NCBI GenBank assembly: GCA_964349885.1
Contig: CAYGIQ010000170.1
Location: forward strand, 1-5,456
Source: UBA1413 sp964349885
GTDB taxonomy: Bacteria > Bacteroidota > Bacteroidia > Bacteroidales > Prolixibacteraceae
DNA length: 5,456 nt
Reading direction: 5' to 3'
Part shown: piece after piece, positions 1-5,456 of the stretch
How the letters are laid out: the number at the start of each line of letters is the position of its first letter
Numbering within the stretch: position 1 is the stretch's first letter
The notes under the pieces: model-generated
Databases searched by the model: none
What the model was told of the DNA's origin: nothing
What the model saw: the letters and a program-made list of their open reading frames with translations, nothing else
Position numbers and translations under genes: made by a program

Positions 1-1
1 C

Positions 2-664
2 ATAATCGGTTTGGCCACCGATGGTTTTTACGATGGATTGATGTTTCACCGTGTGATTAAAAATTTTATGGTACAAGGGGGTGACCCTGAATCGAGGGAG
101 GCTGCTCCTGGTACAAGATTGGGAAGCGGTGGACCAGGGCATACTGTGCCTGCCGAGATCGTGCCCGGGAAGTTTCATAAAAAGGGAGCAATGGCCTCGG
201 CTCGTTTGGGCGATCAGATGAATCCTGAGCGAAACTCCAGCGGTTCTCAGTTTTATTTGGTTCATGGAAAGGTTTGGCGGCCCGGGGAATTGGATACCAT
301 GGAGATGCAGCGCAATTCAGCACTCTTGCAATCCATATTTAGAAATGTTGCCGAGACAGCACAGGCCGAACTTGAACAATTCAGGGCAAATAACGATGAG
401 GCCGGATTCAATGTCCGGGTGGCTGAATTGAGGGAGTCAGCTGAGGCTGCTTTCGAATCATCTCCACAAAAGTTCTTTTTTACTGCCGAACAACGGGAGG
501 TTTACACGACAATGGGAGGATATCCCTCGTTGGATAATGCCTATACCGTTTTTGGGGAGGTAATCGATGGGCTGGAGGTAATCGACCGCATTGCTGCCTC
601 GGAAACGGATTCTGCCGACCGGCCAGCAGTTGATGTAAAAATGAAGATAAAGGTTTTGCGTTAA
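2..664 (+). CDS. Cyclophilin-type peptidyl-prolyl cis-trans isomerase, 5'-truncated
   Basis: Catalyses cis-trans isomerisation of Xaa-Pro bonds; it probably acts in the periplasm or envelope, although its export signal lies outside the window. The frame is open from base 2, so the gene runs off the left edge; the TTG at 11 is internal, since the preceding codons already fit the family. The visible 220 residues begin just before the GLA-x-DGFYDG segment. The motif FHRVIKNFMVQGGD (from residue 15) holds the equivalents of human CypA Arg55, Phe60 and Gln63, and GSQFY (81-85) and YTVFGEV (181-187) complete the core. About 75 residues, mostly helical and charged (roughly 92-168), are inserted between GSQFY and YTVFGEV, a layout I associate with Bacteroidota cyclophilins (recalled, not checked). 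The catalytic residues are intact, so it is probably an active isomerase. The stop TAA lies 4 nt before the next cyclophilin gene, which suggests one operon. Confidence 0.93.
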   Translation: MIGLATDGFYDGLMFHRVIKNFMVQGGDPESREAAPGTRLGSGGPGHTVPAEIVPGKFHKKGAMASARLGDQMNPERNSSGSQFYLVHGKVWRPGELDTMEMQRNSALLQSIFRNVAETAQAELEQFRANNDEAGFNVRVAELRESAEAAFESSPQKFFFTAEQREVYTTMGGYPSLDNAYTVFGEVIDGLEVIDRIAASETDSADRPAVDVKMKIKVLR

Positions 665-668
665 AACG

Positions 669-1472
669 ATGTTTAGATTTCTTTGGTTGCTCTTATTTCT
701 ATCACCCCAAATCCTTGTTTGCGGGCAAACACATCGTGTAGTCATTTCAACCTCAGAAGGTGATATGACCTTTGTGCTCTACGACGACACTCCAAAACAC
801 CGAGATGCATTTTTGGGACTTGCCCGTGAAGGATATTACAACGGAACACTTTTTTACCGGGTGGTTCAGGATTTTCTGATTCAGGGAGGTTCGCGCTCAT
901 CGCGCGATGCTGCACCTGGCAGAAGAATTGGTTATGGTGATCCTGACAAGACAGTAGATGATGAGATATTATCGCACCATTTTCACAAGAAAGGAGTGCT
1001 TTGTGCACCCCGGCAACCCGACGAAATCAATCCATTCAAACAATCGGATATTAGCCAGTTTTACATCGTAAAGGGTAGAGTCTACCGCAGCGGTCAACTC
1101 GATACGCTCGAAATGGCCGTAAATCAGCCCATTATGAAGCGAATTACCGACCGGTTGTATACCGAAGAAGTAAAGGCAAACCTTTCCCGACTGCGCAGTG
1201 AGAATAAGGTGGCCGAATTTCGGGCAATTGCTGAGCCATTGCGGCAAGCTATTGAGACCGAATATGCCTTGGAAAGGGGAAAGCTTCACTTCTCTGAAGC
1301 GCAGCGAGATGCCTATACTACCCTGGGAGGTTATCCTGATCTTGATGGGAAATATACCATTTTCGGAGAATGTATTGGCGGATGTGACGTAATCGACCGC
1401 ATTGCAGCGATGCCGGCCGATGAGAACGACCGACCCTTTAAGGATGTCAAAATTGAAGTTAAAATCTTTTAA
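669..1472 (+). CDS. Secreted cyclophilin-type peptidyl-prolyl isomerase (second of tandem)
   Basis: 267-residue exported prolyl isomerase paralogous to its upstream neighbour. The N-terminus (MFRFLWLLLFLSPQILVCG) is a signal peptide. Cleavage is likely after Gly19, before Gln20, or less probably this is a lipoprotein on Cys18, where the -1 Val is a poor lipobox residue. The mature protein is one cyclophilin domain. Arg64, Phe69 and Gln72 match CypA Arg55, Phe60 and Gln63. The His before the Arg is Tyr63, and the usual GSQF is ISQF (Ile128). A helical insert of roughly 75 residues (about 139-216) precedes YTIFGE. Cys235 and Cys239 replace residues that are Val and Leu in the upstream paralogue. 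The ATG is 4 nt after the preceding stop, with A-rich sequence and no Shine-Dalgarno. Probably catalytic, though the site is more diverged than in the first copy. Confidence 0.93.
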   Translation: MFRFLWLLLFLSPQILVCGQTHRVVISTSEGDMTFVLYDDTPKHRDAFLGLAREGYYNGTLFYRVVQDFLIQGGSRSSRDAAPGRRIGYGDPDKTVDDEILSHHFHKKGVLCAPRQPDEINPFKQSDISQFYIVKGRVYRSGQLDTLEMAVNQPIMKRITDRLYTEEVKANLSRLRSENKVAEFRAIAEPLRQAIETEYALERGKLHFSEAQRDAYTTLGGYPDLDGKYTIFGECIGGCDVIDRIAAMPADENDRPFKDVKIEVKIF

Positions 1473-1473
1473 A

Positions 1474-2826
1474 ATGCAAATGGCAACTGACCTTGTCCTT
1501 AAGTGGCTCCGTTGGATTGTATCGGCGTTCCTCTCACTGATGTTGCTGCAGTGCGGACAGCGGACGGTTAATGACAGTCTAGCCCCGACAGCCAGCCCAA
1601 CGAGCGAAGCGGATGAGGCTGCAAAGTGGGCAGCCATTATGGCTTCGGTGGTATCCATCAATACATACGACGACGACCGGATTCTGGAGATTGGTCAGGG
1701 GTTTTTTGTCGACAGTCAGCTGGTGGTTGCGCGTTTGTCGCTATTTCAGACTGCCAATCGTGCGGTTGTAAAACCCCACGAAGGCTCGGGCGAATTTGCG
1801 GTTGCGGGATTTGTTGCGCTCGATCGTATCAGCGACTTAATCTTATTAAGAATTGAGGGTTTTATTGCCGAACCATTGCTCCTGAACAGTGACTCCATTG
1901 CTTTAAGTACGCGAACCTACATGGTTTCCCGCCCCTCCGATGCCAATGTTCAATTGCGCACCGGAAAGGTAGAGCAATACTCCAGAGTAAACGGGTTGCC
2001 TGTATATCAGGTTTCCAATCAACTTCATCAGAGTGCTTCAGGTCAGCCTATTTTTCTGAACAACCGACGGGTTTTGGGTTTGGCCTATACCGATGTGGTT
2101 AATTACCGTAAGCAGACACTTGCCTTGCCGGCAAACCTGATAGGCACCCTGATGGAAAAACAGTCTGATCGGCCACGGCCCCTGAGCGATACCCGCAGTG
2201 GGGGCGATCTGCAACAGGTGAATGCCAACAGCAGGATTAAAGGCATCCGTATTGAAACCGACCTGGGAAACATCGAAATACGGTTGTTCAATGAGGTGCC
2301 CGATTACCGCGATAATTTTATTCGATTGGCAGAGGAGGGCTACTTCAATGAACTGCTGGTGCATCGGGTAATTTCTGGCTTTGGCATACAAAGCGGAGCG
2401 GCCGATACCCGTTATGCCGGTTCTGATGATGTTGTAGGCTGGAAGGGACCCGGATATACACTGCCTGCCCATATTCAGCCCGATAAGTTTCACCGCAGGG
2501 GAATGGTTGGGTCTCCCAGAAAACCTGACCGCGATAATACCCGCCGAAGGTCCGATGGCTCTCAATACTACATCGTTACCGGCAGGCGATACACCCAAAA
2601 AGAACTCGACGAGATTGAGAAAGAGAATGGATATCGATTTTCGTCTGCTCAGCGAGAAGTCTACACTACTGTTGGTGGGGCTCCCCATTTGGATGGGAGC
2701 TATACACTGTTTGGAGAGGTTGTTTCGGGATTGGAGATTGCCGACAAAATAGCCACAGTTGAGGTTGGCAGAGAGTTCAGGCCTTTGCAGGATATTAGGG
2801 TGAGGCGGGTTAGTGTTATGCGTTGA
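1474..2826 (+). CDS. Probable lipoprotein: inactive trypsin/HtrA-like domain fused to cyclophilin
   Basis: 450 residues if started at ATG 1474, one nt after the preceding stop. ATG 1444 (preceded by AGG, overlapping the upstream gene) and ATG 1480 are alternatives. A basic, hydrophobic N-terminus ends in LMLLQCGQ, so Cys27 may be lipidated, although Gln at -1 is not a canonical lipobox residue. Residues about 50-230 resemble a trypsin-like peptidase: GQGFFV, then LVVARLSLF where HtrA-type proteins have a TNxHV element, then DLILLRI and SASGQP. Asp121 and Ser189 of the triad are in place, but the His position is Ser89, so it is probably a pseudoprotease. Residues about 255-450 form a cyclophilin domain with Arg298, Phe303 and Gln306 kept, FHR changed to VHR, QGG to QSG, and GSQYY at 362-366. 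The helical insert seen in the two upstream copies is about 50 residues shorter. It is last in the run and ends 30 nt from the convergent comF. Role unknown; substrate binding or an envelope chaperone function is an inference. Confidence 0.88.
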   Translation: MQMATDLVLKWLRWIVSAFLSLMLLQCGQRTVNDSLAPTASPTSEADEAAKWAAIMASVVSINTYDDDRILEIGQGFFVDSQLVVARLSLFQTANRAVVKPHEGSGEFAVAGFVALDRISDLILLRIEGFIAEPLLLNSDSIALSTRTYMVSRPSDANVQLRTGKVEQYSRVNGLPVYQVSNQLHQSASGQPIFLNNRRVLGLAYTDVVNYRKQTLALPANLIGTLMEKQSDRPRPLSDTRSGGDLQQVNANSRIKGIRIETDLGNIEIRLFNEVPDYRDNFIRLAEEGYFNELLVHRVISGFGIQSGAADTRYAGSDDVVGWKGPGYTLPAHIQPDKFHRRGMVGSPRKPDRDNTRRRSDGSQYYIVTGRRYTQKELDEIEKENGYRFSSAQREVYTTVGGAPHLDGSYTLFGEVVSGLEIADKIATVEVGREFRPLQDIRVRRVSVMR

Positions 2827-2856
2827 AAGCAAGATCCTTCCACTGGTATTTCATCA

Positions 2857-3598
2857 TCAGAGACCTGCTACTGCAAGGGTAGCAATGTCTACCGATGCCA
2901 CTCCGGCCTTCAGCAGGGTGTTAACGGCCGCTTCCAATGTGGCTCCTGTCGTGACCACATCATCTACCAGCAGTATTCTTTTTCCGGTAACACTTTCACG
3001 CTCCGGAACAATGAATATATCCGCCACATTCTGCCACCGTTCATAACGGTTTTTTCGCGTCTGGGTGGCAGTTTGTACACGCCTAACCAGAGGTTCTTTC
3101 ATCATGGGAATATGCAATGCTTCGGAAAGTCCCTGGGCGATAAACTCACTTTGGTTAAAACCCCTCACCCGCAATCTGGAACGGTGAAGGGGCACGGGCA
3201 AAATAATGTCGTTGCCAGCAAAAGGCGCTNNNNNNNNNNGCTCCAGACCAAATTGATACCCTAATACCCTCCCAATCTCCCTATAGCCTTTGTATTTGAG
3301 GTAGTGGATCAGTTGCTGGTAATGGCTCCCTTTGCGAAACAACAGCCAGGCAGTTGCGTTATTGACGGTTGTTCTGCCCCAAAAAAGTTGCGCAACCTTA
3401 TTGTCTGCCTCGGTGTGATAGTTGGTTCGGGGCAGATCGTGCCAGCAGTGCAAGCAAAGGAACTGCTCTACATCGATTNNNNNNNNNNACATCGATTAGT
3501 TTTCGTCCGCATGGGATGCATAAGCGTGGAAAAAATAGCTCACTTACAGCTAAAAATGCGCCGTAGGCAGCTGAATTCCATGATGGGTTAAGGGTCAT
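2857..3598 (-). CDS. comF: ComF-family phosphoribosyltransferase, interrupted by two assembly gaps
   Basis: ComF/ComFC proteins are cytoplasmic and linked to uptake of single-stranded DNA in natural transformation; many genomes keep them without known competence, so the role here is inferred. Starting at ATG 3598 (3596-3598 on the + strand), the reading is continuous if the 3479-3488 N run and one copy of the flanking 9-mer are removed, giving about 240 residues, normal for the family. In that reading Cys27, Cys30, Cys42 and Cys45 form a CxxC-x11-CxxC zinc ribbon. Then follow LKYKG (94-98), PVPLH (128-132), RGFNQ (139-143) and the PRPP-binding loop ILLVDDVVTTGAT (202-214), the signature of type I phosphoribosyltransferases. 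The second N run (3230-3239) falls at about residues 114-117, in the variable stretch before PVPLH, and the frame is preserved across it as written. A TTG at 3619 could extend the N-terminus by 7 residues. No Shine-Dalgarno is evident. Taken literally, with Ns included, the gene would be frameshifted. Confidence 0.9.
3230..3239. other. Assembly gap (10 N) inside comF
   Basis: Ten Ns in the linker between the N-terminal half of ComF and its PVPLH motif. The flanks share only GCT (3227-3229 and 3240-3242). Collapsing that overlap would put the two sides of ComF out of frame, whereas the 10-nt placeholder keeps them in frame. The missing stretch is therefore probably real sequence, with a length that leaves remainder 1 on division by 3. 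ComF homologues have a variable stretch of about this length here. Confidence 0.9.
3470..3497. other. Assembly gap flanked by duplicated contig-end 9-mer
   Basis: The 9-mer ACATCGATT occurs at 3470-3478 and again at 3489-3497, with exactly ten Ns between. Two contig ends that overlap by 9 nt but were padded with Ns would give this pattern. Merging them removes 19 nt and joins the ComF zinc-ribbon segment ending LID to the segment beginning VEQF in one frame, with all four cysteines in family register. The apparent frameshift is thus an artefact. Confidence 0.92.
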
Positions 3599-3711
3599 AG
3601 TCAGGTTTGAGGGTTGCAAACATTGGTCTTAGGCCATTGCCGAATATTACAAAATCATTGCAAATGGACGTGCTAAATCATAACCAGCAAGTCAAGGTTA
3701 CTCTTTGGTTG

Positions 3712-3725
3712 AACAGCATACTGTT
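3712..3725. repeat. Short inverted repeat, possible operator
   Basis: AACAG and CTGTT arms are separated by CATA, a perfect 5-bp dyad of operator size. It sits 114 nt upstream of the comF ATG and 185 nt upstream of the cytochrome gene. A dyad this short can occur by chance, and no known regulator site is recognised. Confidence 0.25.
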
Positions 3726-3776
3726 AATTGGTTCTTCGACAGACTTTTCCGGTAGCCATTAACAGGACGCTTCGAA

Positions 3777-3803
3777 AAAGATTTTTACGTCACTAAAATC
3801 TTT
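3777..3803. repeat. AT-rich 9-bp inverted repeat upstream of cytochrome gene
   Basis: AAAGATTTT (3777-3785) and AAAATCTTT (3795-3803) are perfect complements around the 9-nt spacer TACGTCACT. It lies about 50 nt upstream of the putative -7 element of the cytochrome gene, where an activator site would fit. As a transcript hairpin it would be weak, with one G-C pair in nine, and no U-tract follows, so a binding site is a better guess than a terminator. Chance in AT-rich DNA cannot be excluded. Confidence 0.35.
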
Positions 3804-3854
3804 CTAAATAAGCAACAAAGCAATGTCATTCAGAGTGCCAATGCAATAATTTGC

Positions 3855-3862
3855 TAATTTTG
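3855..3862 (+). promoter_or_regulatory. Possible Bacteroidota -7 promoter element
   Basis: TAATTTTG matches the TAnnTTTG consensus of Bacteroidota housekeeping promoters and would start transcription about 40 nt before the cytochrome ATG at 3910. No convincing TTTG -33 element lies at the expected spacing; the TTTG at 3850-3853 is far too close. The call therefore rests on one half-site and its position. Confidence 0.35.
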
Positions 3863-3909
3863 AGGTTCTGGCAGACTGACATATTTAATTTACTGTTTTC
3901 CACTTCTTT

Positions 3910-5433
3910 ATGTTTTATAATTTCATTCAGTTTTTCAAAAAGCGCATGCTCCTGCTGCTTTTCTTAACATTTGGTGCAGGCATTGTTTTTGCCATTTATT
4001 CGAACAAAGCGATTGAGGCTACCAGTACCAACGAATTTTGTGCTTCCTGCCATGTGCATCCCCATGTTTTTGATTCCTGGAAGCTCTCGGTACACTACGA
4101 TACCCGAAGTGGAATACAGGTGAACTGTGTTGAGTGTCATTTACCACCGAAGGGCGAGGGGTATATGAAAGAGAAGATTCGTTTGGGTGCGAAAGATATC
4201 TATGGGTTTTTGTTTAAGGATAGCGCTGATTTTAACTGGGAGGGTAAACGCACCGTTGAGGTCGCACAACATTTTACCTACCAGGCATCGTGTGTAAGCT
4301 GTCATTCAAATCTGTTTCCCAGAACCTTGTCAAAGGATGGTATGGAAGCCCACCTTTATTATTCAATGAACGAAAAGCAGTTGTTGTGTCTAAATTGTCA
4401 TATCGATGTTGGTCATTACGACCCCAACCGGGTTAAGTCGACTAATCTTGATTTTGGCAGGGTAAGCAGTATCCCTATTGAGCGGTACACTGCTCCTGCA
4501 GAGGTTGTTGGCCATGATAGTTTTACAGAGACCATCCCCAATACAACGGTTTCGTTTAGCATGATTGCCATACCCGGAGGAACTTTTTCTATGGGAAGTC
4601 CAGAGAGTGAACCGCTAAGGCGGCCAGACGAGGGTCCTGTGCGTCAGATTACAATTAGCCCATTTTTTATGGCGGAGGTAGAAGTTACCTGGAGTGAATT
4701 CCTAGCATTTTATGCAGCCACTGCAGGCGAAGGCAGGTCTACGGATACTGAGGGAGCCCGTAAGACCATGGAAGTGGATGCCATCTCGGGTCCAACGCCT
4801 CCTTATGGTCAGCCCGATCAAAATTGGGGAATGGGCACTCGGCCCGCAATTTCCATGAGTTACCATGCGGCTGAAACCTATACCCGCTGGTTGTCACAAA
4901 TAACGGGTAAGACCTACCGTTTGCCAACCGAGGCGGAATGGGAATATGCTGTTAGGGGTGGCAGTACTTCTCCCTACTTTTTTGAGGGAAATCCGAAAGA
5001 TTTTGGATCCGGTGGTTTGTTTCGCAAGCGCGATACCTCCATCGACAATTATGTGGTGTATGCCGAAAACAGTCTGGCCCGCACCCAGCAACCCGATCGG
5101 GTTGAGACGAATCCTTTTGGTTTGAAGAATATGTTGGGGAATGCCGCCGAATATGTATCCGATTGGTATGCCGAGGATGCCTACAGCAGATTAACCGATG
5201 GTGTAAAAGATCCAAAAGGACCCGAGTCAGGCAGTGAACGTGTAGTAAGGGGTGGTTATTTCAGAAGCGATGTCGGCAGCATCCGCAGCGCTGCACGCGA
5301 CTATACCCGAACTCAGGAGTGGTTGCGTTCCGATCCGCAGATGCCAAAGAGTATTTGGTGGCTTTCGGATTGTAACTATATTACCTTTAGGGTGGTTTGT
5401 GAGTTTGATGAGAATACCGGAAATGTACGATAA
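3910..5433 (+). CDS. Membrane-anchored tetraheme NapC/NrfH-type cytochrome c fused to SUMF1/FGE-like domain
   Basis: 507 residues. A KKR-flanked hydrophobic helix (about 12-31) anchors the N-terminus with the rest outside the cytoplasmic membrane. Four CxxCH haem c sites follow: Cys44-His48, Cys73-His77, Cys128-His132 and Cys160-His164. Helix, haem number and spacing fit the NapC/NirT/NrfH family, which passes electrons from menaquinol to periplasmic reductases. Haem 1 reads CHVH where NrfH has CHxM, so His50 sits at the usual Met ligand position. Residues about 217-500 form a SUMF1/FGE-fold domain: GGTFSMGS (223-230), EVEVTWSEF (256-264), RLPTEAEWEYAVRGG (337-351), GLKNMLGNAAEYVSDW (404-419), RVVRGG (444-449) and a C-terminal FRVV (493-496). 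The two copper-binding cysteines of true FGE, expected just after RGG, are absent, so sulfatase activation is unlikely. ATG 3910 is preceded by A/T-rich sequence. The partner reductase is not in the window. Function of the fused domain unknown; electron transfer is inferred. Confidence 0.9.
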   Translation: MFYNFIQFFKKRMLLLLFLTFGAGIVFAIYSNKAIEATSTNEFCASCHVHPHVFDSWKLSVHYDTRSGIQVNCVECHLPPKGEGYMKEKIRLGAKDIYGFLFKDSADFNWEGKRTVEVAQHFTYQASCVSCHSNLFPRTLSKDGMEAHLYYSMNEKQLLCLNCHIDVGHYDPNRVKSTNLDFGRVSSIPIERYTAPAEVVGHDSFTETIPNTTVSFSMIAIPGGTFSMGSPESEPLRRPDEGPVRQITISPFFMAEVEVTWSEFLAFYAATAGEGRSTDTEGARKTMEVDAISGPTPPYGQPDQNWGMGTRPAISMSYHAAETYTRWLSQITGKTYRLPTEAEWEYAVRGGSTSPYFFEGNPKDFGSGGLFRKRDTSIDNYVVYAENSLARTQQPDRVETNPFGLKNMLGNAAEYVSDWYAEDAYSRLTDGVKDPKGPESGSERVVRGGYFRSDVGSIRSAARDYTRTQEWLRSDPQMPKSIWWLSDCNYITFRVVCEFDENTGNVR

Positions 5434-5456
5434 TTGAAAACCAAATAGTATACCTA

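Larger units (their letters stand above)
3599..3909. other. Divergent intergenic region between comF and the cytochrome gene
   Basis: 311 nt, markedly A/T-rich in its right half, with no coding frame that looks real and no tRNA-like fold that I could find. It must hold the promoters of both comF (leftward) and the cytochrome-SUMF1 gene (rightward). Three short elements can be pointed to: a TAnnTTTG match near the cytochrome start and two inverted repeats, listed separately. No good TAnnTTTG match was found on the minus strand for comF. Confidence 0.7.

Noticed and set aside
1402..1473. Start of the third cyclophilin at ATG 1402
   Set aside because: It would overlap 71 nt of the upstream gene and place 24 extra polar and basic residues before the export signal; ATG 1474 directly follows the upstream stop and gives a normal signal peptide.
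969..1661. Minus-strand open frame of 230 codons opposite the second cyclophilin and the start of the third
   Set aside because: Its translation shows no family motif, and the opposite strand is strongly supported as coding.
1630..2160. Active HtrA/DegP-type serine protease
   Set aside because: The catalytic His position is Ser, and no PDZ domain follows; a cyclophilin domain is there instead.
2038..2832. Long minus-strand open frame of 264 codons opposite the third cyclophilin gene
   Set aside because: It is antisense to a gene with clear domain motifs, shows no recognisable motif itself, and covers the convergent junction; it looks like a shadow frame.
2857..3598. comF as a frameshifted pseudogene
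   Set aside because: The frame break coincides with an N run flanked by a duplicated 9-mer; merging the overlap restores the frame and the zinc-ribbon cysteines.
3777..3803. Rho-independent terminator
   Set aside because: The stem is almost all A-T, the loop is 9 nt, no T-run follows, and no gene ends just before it on either strand.
4558..5410. SUMF1/C-type-lectin fold as a diversity-generating retroelement target protein
   Set aside because: Such targets share this fold, but there is no reverse transcriptase, template repeat or A-rich variable repeat at the gene end in the window.
4558..5410. True formylglycine-generating enzyme for sulfatases
   Set aside because: The two cysteines expected after the RGG motif are missing and no sulfatase gene is nearby.

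Overview
The window looks like chromosomal DNA from a member of the Bacteroidota, probably a draft or metagenome-derived scaffold because it contains two 10-N gaps. The taxonomic call is an inference. It rests on cyclophilins with a helical insert of a style I associate with Bacteroidota, a signal peptide that appears to be cleaved before Gln, A/T-rich start contexts without a clear Shine-Dalgarno, and a TAnnTTTG-type -7 element. No rRNA, tRNA, CRISPR array or mobile element was seen.

Left part (1-2826, + strand): three consecutive cyclophilin-type peptidyl-prolyl isomerase genes, separated by 4 and 1 nt and so almost certainly one transcript. The first is cut by the left window edge. The second has its own signal peptide. 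The third is a probable lipoprotein in which a trypsin/HtrA-like domain, with its catalytic His replaced, precedes the cyclophilin domain. All three keep the Arg and Gln of the isomerase site, but they diverge elsewhere. The likely theme is envelope protein folding, with the third member perhaps a binding or chaperone variant.

Middle (2857-3598, - strand): a ComF-family phosphoribosyltransferase gene, convergent with the cyclophilins. Two N runs interrupt it. One of them (3479-3488) is flanked by the same 9-mer on both sides. Removing the Ns and one copy rejoins the N-terminal four-Cys zinc ribbon to the phosphoribosyltransferase domain in one frame, so this break is an assembly artefact and not a mutation.

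Right part (3599-5433): a 311-nt divergent intergenic region with two inverted repeats and a possible Bacteroidota promoter, then a + strand gene for an unusual fusion. It encodes a membrane-anchored tetraheme NapC/NrfH-type cytochrome c joined to a SUMF1/FGE-like (formylglycine-generating-enzyme fold) domain. That domain lacks the two active-site cysteines of true FGE. This protein is the most interesting object here: a quinol-linked electron carrier carrying a periplasmic domain of unknown function. The last 23 nt hold no recognisable feature.
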